From assembly GCA_003483565.1 (NCBI GenBank), contig DMYZ01000184.1:1-34081 (forward strand): a stretch of DNA of 34,081 nt, given 5' to 3'. Below, piece by piece: positions 1 through 6,866 of the stretch. The position numbers and the translations under genes were made by a program. The notes under the pieces were generated by a model. That model was not told where the DNA came from and ran no database searches. It saw only the letters and a list, made by a program, of their open reading frames with translations. Each line of letters starts with the position of its first letter. Position 1 is the first letter of the stretch. The stretch is from Prevotella sp. (GTDB lineage: Bacteria; Bacteroidota; Bacteroidia; Bacteroidales; Bacteroidaceae).

Positions 1-1178
1 ATGCTATCCAGACTTATATTGACGGGGAGTGGCTTACCGCTAAGGGAACTACTCTCGGTGCTGATGATGGTATCGGTGATGCCATTGAACTGGCAATACT
101 AGAAAGTGACAACATTGAACACGGCCCTATAGAATGTGTCTTTACCCGTGATGAGGAAACTGGCCTGACTGGTGCTTATGGCATGAAACCTGGTTTTATG
201 AGTGGTAAATATCTGATCAATCTTGACAGTGAAGAGGAAGGTCTGATATTTATTTCCTGTGCCGGTGGAGTCAACACTACAGCAACTTTCTCTTTTCAGC
301 GTGAAGATATTTCTGATGGATATTTCTTCATGAAGGCTTCTGTCAAAGGATTGAAAGGTGGCCATTCCGGTGATGATATAGAGAAGAAACGTGCTAATGC
401 GATCAAGATACTTTCCCGTTTCCTCTATCTGCAACAGGATAAGATGTCGTTGCGCCTTGCTCAATTTAACAGTGGCAAGATGCATAATGCTATTCCTCGT
501 GACGGCGTGGTTGTCTTTGCTGTTCCTGCTGATAAAAAAGAGCAGGTAAAAGCAGACTGGAATATCTTTACCGGTGATGTCGAAGATGAATATCACATTA
601 CAGATACCGGCATGCAGTGGAGTCTGGAATCGACAGATGCCGAGAAAGTCATTCCACAGCAGATCTCTGTCAATATGGTTCGTGCTCTGCAGGCTGTTGA
701 TAATGGCGTTTTTGCCATGTGTCAGGATGAAGATCTTTCATGGCTGGTGGAAACGTCCAGCAATATTGCCAGTGTTCAGAGCGGTGAGGACAGCGTTGTC
801 GTTGTTGCCAGTCAGCGTAGTAATGTGATGAGCAACCTTGCCAATATGGGGAATACGGTCAAAGCTGCCTTCGAACTGGCCGGTGCAGAAGTTGTTCAGA
901 ATGACGGTTATCCGGCATGGAAGACAAGCCCTGACAGTCCTCTGGTGAAAACGGCAGTGGATACTTATAAACATTTATATCATAAAGATCCTCGTGTGCT
1001 TGGCATCCATGCCGGTCTGGAGTGTGGGCTCTTCTCCCAGAAGTATCCTGATATTGACATGGTAAGCTTTGGCCCTACCCTTCGTCATGTTCATACTCCG
1101 GATGAGAAGTTGTATATTCCTTCCGTACAGATGGTCTGGGATCATTTGCTCCTTCTGCTTAAGAATATTCCGGAATAA
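1..1178 (+). CDS. pepD: Aminoacyl-histidine dipeptidase (peptidase family M20C), 5' end missing
   Basis: This is a cytosolic zinc dipeptidase that releases N-terminal residues from Xaa-His and related dipeptides. The reading frame is open from base 3 to the TAA at 1176-1178, giving 391 visible residues. Family members run to about 485, so roughly the first 95 residues lie outside the window. Visible M20 hallmarks in order are the metal-site loop GADDGIG, the catalytic glutamate motif DEETGLTGA, the GGHSGDD segment at the start of the lid domain, HAGLECG with a metal-ligand glutamate, and a C-terminal histidine in LRHVHTPDE. An ATG at 183 is in frame but lies after the first two metal-site motifs, so it is not the start. 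The next gene begins one base after the stop, suggesting translational coupling. Confidence 0.93.
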   Translation, partial: AIQTYIDGEWLTAKGTTLGADDGIGDAIELAILESDNIEHGPIECVFTRDEETGLTGAYGMKPGFMSGKYLINLDSEEEGLIFISCAGGVNTTATFSFQREDISDGYFFMKASVKGLKGGHSGDDIEKKRANAIKILSRFLYLQQDKMSLRLAQFNSGKMHNAIPRDGVVVFAVPADKKEQVKADWNIFTGDVEDEYHITDTGMQWSLESTDAEKVIPQQISVNMVRALQAVDNGVFAMCQDEDLSWLVETSSNIASVQSGEDSVVVVASQRSNVMSNLANMGNTVKAAFELAGAEVVQNDGYPAWKTSPDSPLVKTAVDTYKHLYHKDPRVLGIHAGLECGLFSQKYPDIDMVSFGPTLRHVHTPDEKLYIPSVQMVWDHLLLLLKNIPE

Positions 1179-1179
1179 A

Positions 1180-1551
1180 ATGAAGGGACTGAACATAATA
1201 CTGGGATGTGCTTTATTACTGGTTACCGGTTGTGGTAATGAGTATAAGGCACATTCTATTGCCGAAGACTTTATGAAGGTTAATATGACGACGGATGATA
1301 TTCATCATGTTAGTTTTGTCAAGTATGATTCAACCTCTCTGATCAGTGATTCTTTGGTAAGAGTTTTACAGAAGACTCCTGTACCTTTGTACAAGAGAAA
1401 TATTAAGTTTGAGGGTATCCCTACGGATACGCTGATTTATGTTACAGCAAAGTATGAGCGTTATGACTCAAAGGGTAAGCCGATAAAATATCAGAATACT
1501 TTTTATCTTGACAAACATCTACAGAATGTTGTTGCTGTAATACAAAATTAA
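1180..1551 (+). CDS. Small hypothetical lipoprotein, 123 aa
   Basis: The protein starts with a short basic N-terminus, a hydrophobic stretch and a lipobox ending LVTGC (Cys18), so it should be a lipid-anchored envelope protein. The remaining 105 residues are hydrophilic, with a possible beta-rich pattern (repeated T/V/Y segments such as DTLIYVTAKYERY). I do not recognise a family. I chose ATG 1180 because it places the lipobox at the right distance. The same frame stays open upstream to 1069, but that would bury the signal sequence and overlap the dipeptidase. The start lies one base after the pepD stop, so the pair is probably translated as one operon. Confidence 0.75.
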   Translation: MKGLNIILGCALLLVTGCGNEYKAHSIAEDFMKVNMTTDDIHHVSFVKYDSTSLISDSLVRVLQKTPVPLYKRNIKFEGIPTDTLIYVTAKYERYDSKGKPIKYQNTFYLDKHLQNVVAVIQN

Positions 1552-1570
1552 ATCTTAGTCTTTATAAAGC

Positions 1571-1726
1571 ATGAATGGCATTTATGACTGTTTTATAAGG
1601 AAGAAATGTTTTGTAAATTTATTTTACAAAAGAGTTCGTGTGCTGGCGATATTTGCTTCCGGATTATTTGTCGGTGCAAATACGCCGTTTTTTGAATCAT
1701 TTTATAATGTATTTGTAATCAGATAG
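1571..1726 (+). CDS. Possible small hydrophobic ORF, 51 aa
   Basis: A 51-codon frame begins 19 bases after the lipoprotein stop. It has a basic, Phe-rich first half (RKKCFVNLFYKRVR) followed by one plausible membrane segment (LAIFASGLFVG), then ends NVFVIR. No family is recognised and no ribosome site stands out. It could be a real small membrane protein at the end of the pepD operon, or chance in AT-rich spacer DNA. Confidence 0.25.
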   Translation: MNGIYDCFIRKKCFVNLFYKRVRVLAIFASGLFVGANTPFFESFYNVFVIR

Positions 1727-1901
1727 TTATAAATAGATACTGCCTTGGGATAAGTAAAAGAACACCAAATAGAGTATGCCTGCACATCTTTCAGGAGGTA
1801 AAAGAAGCCTGAATATGACCTGTAAGGATATGAAATACAAGCAGGAAAGCCGTTAAAAGCATTGTCTTTTAGCTAAATACCTTCCATTTATGACATGAAG
1901 A
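1727..1901. other. Intergenic spacer with no recognised gene
   Basis: This is part of the 427-base gap between the small lipoprotein gene and the convergent beta-helix gene. I see one weak 6-bp stem with a 12-base loop (1790-1813) and no convincing ORF on either strand. A frame running on the + strand from 1895 into the beta-helix gene looks like a shadow of that gene. Confidence 0.5.
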
Positions 1902-1927
1902 GAACAAAATACCGCTGTATTTTGTTC
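1902..1927 (-). terminator. Perfect 11-bp hairpin, likely terminator of the beta-helix gene
   Basis: GAACAAAATAC (1902-1912) and GTATTTTGTTC (1917-1927) are exact inverted repeats around a 4-base loop. The hairpin lies about 50 bases past the stop codon of the minus-strand gene ending at 1979. The tail is only moderately T-rich (TCTTC on the minus strand), so termination is inferred from position and stem quality. Confidence 0.6.
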
Positions 1928-1978
1928 CGGATAATATTATTCAGAGAAAGTTTTTATTCAGAAGAATACAGACAAAAA

Positions 1979-3424
1979 CTATTGTCGTTCATAAGCCCCG
2001 ATATCTGGTTTTCCGTCTCTTTCTTTTCCATCCCGGTCATATTCGGTTGTTGTCAGTGGATCTGCAGCATTAACCGCAGGAGATATTTTGGAAAGATGAA
2101 AATCATATCTCAGGAGTTCTGTATCAATCTTTACGAAGTTCTTTTCTCCATATTTGGTCGTATCTGAAATATTTTCATAGGTCACATGGGTAAAATGGAT
2201 GCTGTCAGAAGTTGTGACGGCCGGAGTTCGTATGATGCAATGATCGAAAGTATAATTGAAAGGAGTATCCTTAGTCCCCTTTTCGCCAGACATCTCATCG
2301 TCTGCATATCCCGTGATGAGACTGTTTCTGACTTCCAGATTAGTCAAAGCTGAAGTCACAGAACTGAATCGTAAGGCAACTCCTCTGTCAGCATCAAAAG
2401 GATAGAATTGAGCCACGGTACAATTGTTCAGCGTGACTTCTCCGCCATTGAAATAAGCACAATTCTTTAGTGTGTTGGTAATCTGCGTGTTTTCTGCTGT
2501 TATCTTGCTGTTTATGCCTTCCAGCCCATAGCCCTGATTATTGTGAAGCGTACAGGCTGAAAGGGTGAGTTTTTGTCTGTTAATATCAGAAGAGTCACAT
2601 ATGATGCCGTTATAGGCACTGTGGAGATCTGTATATTTAAGTTCATTGTCATACGAAGAGCTGTAGAAATGAATGCCTTGCCATTGTCCCGGAGTATAGT
2701 CATAGGGAAGATAATCAAACATATTATCGAGACGGTCACCACGCAGTGTGATATTTTGTTCTGCTGTACCGGAAGTTTTTAAGGTGCCATAGACCTTTAT
2801 ACCGGCATTATTGTGAAAATAAATACAAGTTCCCTCACCTATTGTAAGTGTGGCCCCGCTGTCCACTTTCAGACCGCCATAGATCACTATTGGTGTTGTC
2901 TGGGCTATTGTAGAATCCTTGTTGATTTCAACGTTATTCAGTAAGATTGCATCCCAGCTGTAGGCACTCAGGTTAACTTTTTGCTCTATGCCACTTTCCA
3001 AGGAAAAGATGAGATTATCCGCTACGAGTTGAGGGGTTGTCTTGCCATTCGACCCGGGGGTCAGTTCAACATATACGCGTATGCTGTCACCGTCATGTAT
3101 TTCGATGTTATTGACTTTATAGCCGGAGATAGAATTAAGATAAGTACCGTCTACATTCACTCGGTATTTTGAAGAGTTGCCGTTTTCCAGACGTATGACG
3201 GAACATCGGAGTCCGCTTCCTGAATGATTATATACCCAGAAGGAACGAGTAACCGTAGAGACATTGGAGAAAGTCGTATCCATTTTCAGCGTATCTGTAG
3301 AGAAAGTGAGCCTGTTGGCTGTAGACACAGAAAAAGTATCTTCTTCTGCGCAAGATGTAAGTAACCTTAGAATGAAGATACCTGCAAGGAATGCGATATG
3401 GGAACGGAAATGAATTCTTTTCAT
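1979..3424 (-). CDS. Right-handed parallel beta-helix lipoprotein, 481 aa
   Basis: The N-terminus MKRIHFRSHI, a hydrophobic stretch and lipobox LLTSC (Cys25) mark a lipoprotein. Residues from about 30 to 150 look like a beta-sandwich. The region after that has the irregular repeat pattern of a parallel beta-helix (GGLKVDSGATLTIGEGTCIYF, then GIKVYGTLKTSG, NCTVAQFY, RNSLITGY), common in polysaccharide-binding or polysaccharide-cleaving surface proteins. The C-terminus ends PDIGAYERQ, the hallmark of the Bacteroidetes 'choice-of-anchor Q' type of helix protein. No catalytic site can be named. Family and location are fairly sure; substrate is unknown. It is transcribed alone, away from the 29-residue peptide unit upstream. 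Confidence 0.82.
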   Translation of the reverse strand: MKRIHFRSHIAFLAGIFILRLLTSCAEEDTFSVSTANRLTFSTDTLKMDTTFSNVSTVTRSFWVYNHSGSGLRCSVIRLENGNSSKYRVNVDGTYLNSISGYKVNNIEIHDGDSIRVYVELTPGSNGKTTPQLVADNLIFSLESGIEQKVNLSAYSWDAILLNNVEINKDSTIAQTTPIVIYGGLKVDSGATLTIGEGTCIYFHNNAGIKVYGTLKTSGTAEQNITLRGDRLDNMFDYLPYDYTPGQWQGIHFYSSSYDNELKYTDLHSAYNGIICDSSDINRQKLTLSACTLHNNQGYGLEGINSKITAENTQITNTLKNCAYFNGGEVTLNNCTVAQFYPFDADRGVALRFSSVTSALTNLEVRNSLITGYADDEMSGEKGTKDTPFNYTFDHCIIRTPAVTTSDSIHFTHVTYENISDTTKYGEKNFVKIDTELLRYDFHLSKISPAVNAADPLTTTEYDRDGKERDGKPDIGAYERQ

Positions 3425-3578
3425 ATATTGATAACGGAAAATATGCGGGGATATTATACTCCACTATGACAGGATAAATGACAAAGAGAACAGAGTCTTT
3501 GATATAGGTCAAGTGACAGCCCGGTCTATTTTGATTTGCATCAAGAAAAAGAAGAAAGAAGCAATAAAACGACAAAAT

Positions 3579-3612
3579 TGTTTGCGCAAACAGCTAAAAG
3601 GCATTACCTTTG
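3579..3612 (+). promoter_or_regulatory. Near-consensus promoter with overlapping 14-bp palindrome
   Basis: A -33 element TTTG (3581-3584) is separated by exactly 20 bases from a -7 element TACCTTTG (3605-3612), matching the Bacteroidetes housekeeping promoter. The -33 box sits inside the perfect palindrome TGTTTGCGCAAACA (3579-3592), which could be an operator. It would start a transcript near 3618, reading into the small peptide gene. Confidence 0.8.
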
Positions 3613-3648
3613 CCCTCGTAAAAAAGAAACATATAGGATAACAAAGAA

Positions 3649-3665
3649 GGAGCAAGAGTAGCTCC
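3649..3665 (+). promoter_or_regulatory. Short hairpin in the 5' leader of the 29-aa gene
   Basis: GGAGC (3649-3653) and GCTCC (3661-3665) form a GC-rich 5-bp stem with a 7-base loop. It lies 20 bases before the start codon of the small peptide gene and about 30 bases into the predicted transcript. It may stabilise the message or affect translation; that is inference. Confidence 0.45.
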
Positions 3666-3685
3666 GTAAAAGAAAGGTAAAGATT

Positions 3686-3775
3686 ATGATTACATTAATG
3701 ATTGTATTAGGAGTAGTTTTAGCAGTTACAGCAAACGCTGTTAGTGTAAACAACAAAATTAAGATGGGTAAATAA
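3686..3775 (+). CDS. 29-aa single-pass membrane peptide
   Basis: The peptide is mostly one hydrophobic helix (MITLMIVLGVVLAVTANAV) followed by a short polar tail containing three lysines. No family is recognised. Confidence comes from its setting: a near-consensus promoter starts about 70 bases upstream, purine-rich sequence precedes the ATG, and a strong intrinsic terminator follows within 80 bases, with no other ORF inside the unit. The last codons overlap an exact 8-bp inverted repeat (ATGGGTAA at 3764-3771, TTACCCAT at 3780-3787). It could be a regulatory or toxin-like peptide, a complex subunit, or an ORF on a small RNA. Confidence 0.6.
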   Translation: MITLMIVLGVVLAVTANAVSVNNKIKMGK

Positions 3776-3821
3776 AATATTACCCATTTCGTTAGAAAAG
3801 AAAGATTTTTAAAGATATCAG

Positions 3822-3855
3822 GGTTGCATGCCATCAGAACATGCAGCCTTTTTTG
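3822..3855 (+). terminator. Intrinsic terminator of the small-peptide unit
   Basis: GGTTGCATG (3822-3830) pairs with CATGCAGCC (3840-3848), nine pairs with one G-U wobble, and is followed directly by six T residues. This ends a predicted transcript of about 235 bases starting at the 3605-3612 promoter. Confidence 0.85.
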
Positions 3856-3870
3856 TTTTCAGATATCACT

Positions 3871-4035
3871 TTATTTATGGTCAACAGCCTGCCATAAGGT
3901 TCCTGTAAGTGCTGTGAGACCAATCATAAATATGGCAAAGGATGGAATGAACTGCCATCCCAGATATATAGAAATGAGTATGATGACTGTTGCAAATATA
4001 AATATGATGACAGTCCAAATGATGAATTTCTTCAT
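3871..4035 (-). CDS. Small two-helix membrane protein, 54 aa
   Basis: The protein starts MKKFIIWTVIIFIF and has two hydrophobic helices, at about residues 4-25 and 31-48, joined by YLGWQF, ending WQAVDHK. It is too small for a transporter alone, and I do not recognise the family. Its start lies 34 bases after the stop of the phosphoribosyltransferase-like gene on the same strand, so the two are probably co-transcribed from the promoter at 4721. It faces the terminator of the 29-aa peptide unit. Confidence 0.72.
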   Translation of the reverse strand: MKKFIIWTVIIFIFATVIILISIYLGWQFIPSFAIFMIGLTALTGTLWQAVDHK

Positions 4036-4069
4036 TTCTTTTAAATGCTATTTTGTCAATTGCATGTTT

Positions 4070-4672
4070 TTATGATAACTGGTCATAATTATCTTCTCTT
4101 TTTTTAGCCAAAGCGAGAGCTCCGATAACATTGGCACCATTTTGCTGTAAGTTGCCGGCAAAGGTCATGATGGAGTGTCCGGAAGCGATAATATCATCGA
4201 ATACGAGAACCTGCCGGTCCTTAAACCATTCCTTATCCATGGTATAATCCGTGTTGTCCTCTTTGAAGGAAAAATGATCATATGCATTCTCCATTTCTGT
4301 TTCCAGACATACTTTTTGGCTGAATTCCTTGAACCGGCGTTCAGTATTCTCGAGAGTTGAGGCTGGTATACAAACCAAGGCGATCTGCTGAGCTTCATCA
4401 CCAAATGTTTTTTTTATTTTGGTTGATACCATGTCTATGGCCTTGTTTAAGGCGTTTCGATGATCGAATTCTGTTGTAAGTTCAGAATTACCTTTGAAGT
4501 TACTTACAAAATTACGATTATCCCATTCTTCATCGCTGAGTTCAAATTGTCCTCCAGCGGTATAGGTGGCATAGTCTACCAGCCATGAATAACGGAGTCC
4601 ATTAGCAAAGAGTGACCATGAAGAGACTTTTTGCTTTAATCTTTCAGTGATTTCGTTCACCTGTTGTTCCAT
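4070..4672 (-). CDS. Phosphoribosyltransferase-like protein, 200 aa
   Basis: The C-terminal part contains the PRPP-binding signature of type I phosphoribosyltransferases, VLVFDDIIASGHSIMTF (about residues 155-171), with the paired aspartates and the small/hydroxyl residues of the PRPP loop. A strand-like segment IALVCIPAS (about residues 98-106) fits the fold. The first 90 residues match no family I can name; there is no zinc-finger Cys cluster as in ComF. There is no signal peptide, so it is cytosolic. The nucleobase or other substrate is unknown. It is divergent from exported nucleotide-cleaving enzymes, which hints at salvage. Confidence 0.7.
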   Translation of the reverse strand: MEQQVNEITERLKQKVSSWSLFANGLRYSWLVDYATYTAGGQFELSDEEWDNRNFVSNFKGNSELTTEFDHRNALNKAIDMVSTKIKKTFGDEAQQIALVCIPASTLENTERRFKEFSQKVCLETEMENAYDHFSFKEDNTDYTMDKEWFKDRQVLVFDDIIASGHSIMTFAGNLQQNGANVIGALALAKKREDNYDQLS

Positions 4673-4720
4673 CTTTTTATTTCTGTTTAAATACTTCTGT
4701 CTTGTTCAGCTTAATCATTG

Positions 4721-4728
4721 CAAAGATA
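4721..4728 (-). promoter_or_regulatory. -7 promoter element for the phosphoribosyltransferase gene
   Basis: On the minus strand this reads TATCTTTG, an exact TAnnTTTG motif 48 bases before the start codon at 4672. I do not see a clear -33 box at the expected distance. Confidence 0.6.
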
Positions 4729-4792
4729 AACTTATTTCTTGAAAAAAGAAAGAGTACTTGAAGAATATTCATATCTTTTCCAAAAGAATTTG

Positions 4793-4800
4793 TATCTTTG
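4793..4800 (+). promoter_or_regulatory. -7 promoter element directly before the phosphodiesterase start
   Basis: TATCTTTG ends four bases before the ATG at 4805. If transcription starts at the usual distance, the message would begin at or next to the start codon. Confidence 0.6.
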
Positions 4801-4804
4801 TTGC

Positions 4805-5995
4805 ATGAAACGAAAATACATTTTATTATTCATTCTTTGCTGCCTCTCCTTACAACCGGTTCTGGCAGCCAGACATTATACTGTAATAGTCTCTCTTGAC
4901 GGTTTCCGCTGGGACTATCCACAATGGTATAATACACCCTTTCTAGACTTCATGGCAGAAAAAGGTGTGGAATCGGGGCTGATCCCTTCCTATCCTTCCA
5001 AGACGTTCCCGAATCATTATGCCCTGGCAACAGGGTTGTATCCTGATCATCACGGTATTATCGCCAATAGTTTTTATGACCGTTCTACGGGGGAAACGTT
5101 CTCTCTTGGAAATCCGAAAACCAAGACAGACCCCCATTTTTATGGTGGTGAGCCGATATGGATTACTGCCAAGCGTCAGGGATTGAAGACGGCTGTCATT
5201 TATTGGCCCGGTTCTGATGTGAAAATCAAGGGGGAATATCCGGATACCTATTATATATATGATCAACAGCCGCAGTTGACTTTTGCCCAGCGCATGGATA
5301 GTGTGGTAAGTGAACTGGCACTCCCGGAAAATAAACGCCCGCAACTCATCATGGCTTATTTGAGTGAACCGGATGGCTATGGACATAACTATGGTCCGCA
5401 GAGCAGGCAAGTGAGAAAAGCCGTGGTCATGTGCGATTCATTGCTAAATGATCTCTATAATAAAATCTCGAAACTGTCTGTAGCAAAAGATGTTAATATT
5501 ATTGTTGTTTCAGACCACGGTATGGAATTTGTTCCATCTTCTCATAATGTAAATCTTTCCAAATATATCAAGCAAAGTTGGGTGAAGATGGCGGATGGCA
5601 ATGCACCTGCTGAGATTTATGCCCGGAAAGGATGTGTGGATTCCATCTATAATGCCCTGAAGGATATCCCCCATATCCGGGTGTGGAAAAGAAACGAGAT
5701 TCCGGCGGAACTGCATTACGGCACTAATCCGAGAATAGGTGATGTTATTATAGATCCGGAGCTTGGATACTCAATTGACAAAAAAGACAATATTCCAGAC
5801 GGTGGTACTCATGGTTACGATCCGTCGTATATGGAAATGCATGCCGTATTCCGTGCCATGGGACCGGATTTTATCCATATCAGACATTCTCATTTCAAGA
5901 ATGTTGATGTCTACCCTCTCCTATGTCATTTGCTAAATATACAACCGGCTAAGAATGACGGAAGTTTCGAAGAGATCAAAGATATTGTGAAATAA
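4805..5995 (+). CDS. Exported ENPP-type nucleotide pyrophosphatase/phosphodiesterase, 396 aa
   Basis: This belongs to the alkaline phosphatase superfamily, ENPP branch, whose members hydrolyse phosphodiester or pyrophosphate bonds in nucleotides. A signal peptide (MKRKYILLFILCC to LAA, about 22 residues) sends it to the periplasm. Expected metal and catalytic residues are present: Asp32 in SLDGFRWD, nucleophile Thr67 in KTFPNHY, Asp190 and His194 in EPDGYGH, Asp237-His238 in VSDHGM, and His336 in GGTHGYD. Length fits soluble bacterial ENPPs. I chose ATG 4805 over the in-frame ATG at 4739 because it gives a clean signal peptide and the promoter motif lies between the two. The acid phosphatase gene follows after 16 bases. 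Confidence 0.9.
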   Translation: MKRKYILLFILCCLSLQPVLAARHYTVIVSLDGFRWDYPQWYNTPFLDFMAEKGVESGLIPSYPSKTFPNHYALATGLYPDHHGIIANSFYDRSTGETFSLGNPKTKTDPHFYGGEPIWITAKRQGLKTAVIYWPGSDVKIKGEYPDTYYIYDQQPQLTFAQRMDSVVSELALPENKRPQLIMAYLSEPDGYGHNYGPQSRQVRKAVVMCDSLLNDLYNKISKLSVAKDVNIIVVSDHGMEFVPSSHNVNLSKYIKQSWVKMADGNAPAEIYARKGCVDSIYNALKDIPHIRVWKRNEIPAELHYGTNPRIGDVIIDPELGYSIDKKDNIPDGGTHGYDPSYMEMHAVFRAMGPDFIHIRHSHFKNVDVYPLLCHLLNIQPAKNDGSFEEIKDIVK

Positions 5996-6011
5996 CTTTT
6001 ATGCAAAAAAT

Positions 6012-6785
6012 ATGAAGTATTCTCGATCAAGTAAAATGTTGATCCTGTCACTGCTGGCTGTAACGTGTATGACAACTGCAAGTGCACAGAAACCGGAGAT
6101 AATAAACGGAATGGAGGACTGGCCCTCATACCTGCATATCCCTCAGATGCCGGACGGAACGAAATATCTTCCTGTTCCACCAGATACAGCGAGTATGGCT
6201 TTCGTCTATGACTATAGCAGATATGAATGGGGTAAGCTTCAGCGCAACACGACCCGTGGAGTGCAGGCTGCCCATGATGCCATCCTTGTTCCTGACTCTG
6301 TCCTGGCTGATTTTAAGGATGCTTTCGGGCTTTTGATTACGAAGGAGACCACACCACACCTTTATACGTTACTTTCGAATGTTGAGGAAGATGCCGGTGA
6401 TGCTACCCAGACCATGAAGGTAAAGTACAAGCGCATACGCCCGTACCATAAGTTTAAGGAGCCTTCGCTGGTTCCAAAGGATGAAAAAGATCTTTCTACT
6501 GATGGCAGTTATCCTTCCGGACACACTTCTATCGGATGGGCGCTGGCTTTAGTTATGGCAGAGATTAATCCTGCCTGTCAGGATGCTATACTGAAACGCG
6601 GATATGCTTTTGGGGAAAGCAGAGTTATTGCAGGATTCCATTACCAGAGTGATGTAAATGCCGGTTATCTTGTGGGGAGTGCTATTGTCGCACGGCTTCA
6701 TGCCGATCCCCATTTCATTAAGGACCTTGCAGCAGCAAAGACGGAATTTGATAAAGTTTCCAGGCATTTAAAAAGGACAAAATAA
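6012..6785 (+). CDS. Class A non-specific acid phosphatase (PAP2 superfamily), exported, 257 aa
   Basis: Periplasmic phosphomonoesterase with broad specificity, often acting on nucleotides. A signal peptide ends near ASAQ (residue 26). The three PAP2 motifs are intact: K136-X6-R143P144, P168-S-G-H171 within GSYPSGHT (the class A signature), and S203-R-X5-H210-X3-D214. Length matches PhoC/PhoN-type enzymes. It follows the phosphodiesterase by 16 bases on the same strand, so an operon is likely: the first enzyme would release nucleoside monophosphates and this one would dephosphorylate them for uptake. The pairing is inference; the family call is firm. Confidence 0.92.
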   Translation: MKYSRSSKMLILSLLAVTCMTTASAQKPEIINGMEDWPSYLHIPQMPDGTKYLPVPPDTASMAFVYDYSRYEWGKLQRNTTRGVQAAHDAILVPDSVLADFKDAFGLLITKETTPHLYTLLSNVEEDAGDATQTMKVKYKRIRPYHKFKEPSLVPKDEKDLSTDGSYPSGHTSIGWALALVMAEINPACQDAILKRGYAFGESRVIAGFHYQSDVNAGYLVGSAIVARLHADPHFIKDLAAAKTEFDKVSRHLKRTK

Positions 6786-6800
6786 ATAAGAGCAAATATA

Positions 6801-6848
6801 AAAAAAATCGGATAGGCATTGTCGTTTCAGCTTATCCGATTTTTTTTT
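6801..6848. terminator. Bidirectional terminator between acid phosphatase and aspA
   Basis: A run of A, then ATCGGATAgGC, a 12-base loop, GCtTATCCGAT and a run of T form a long stem usable in both directions. It lies between convergent genes, 15 bases after the phosphatase stop and 18 bases beyond the aspA stop. Confidence 0.9.
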
Positions 6849-6866
6849 GTTTATTCAGGAAGGATA

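Noticed and set aside
3604..3834. 76-codon minus-strand frame covering the small-peptide unit
   Set aside because: It is opposed by a near-consensus plus-strand promoter and an oriented terminator, and its sequence is a low-complexity Ile/Leu/Phe/Thr run without a promoter.
3824..4075. 83-codon plus-strand frame overlapping the 54-aa minus-strand gene
   Set aside because: It begins inside the terminator hairpin; the minus-strand reading gives a clean two-helix protein in operon position, which is a better explanation.
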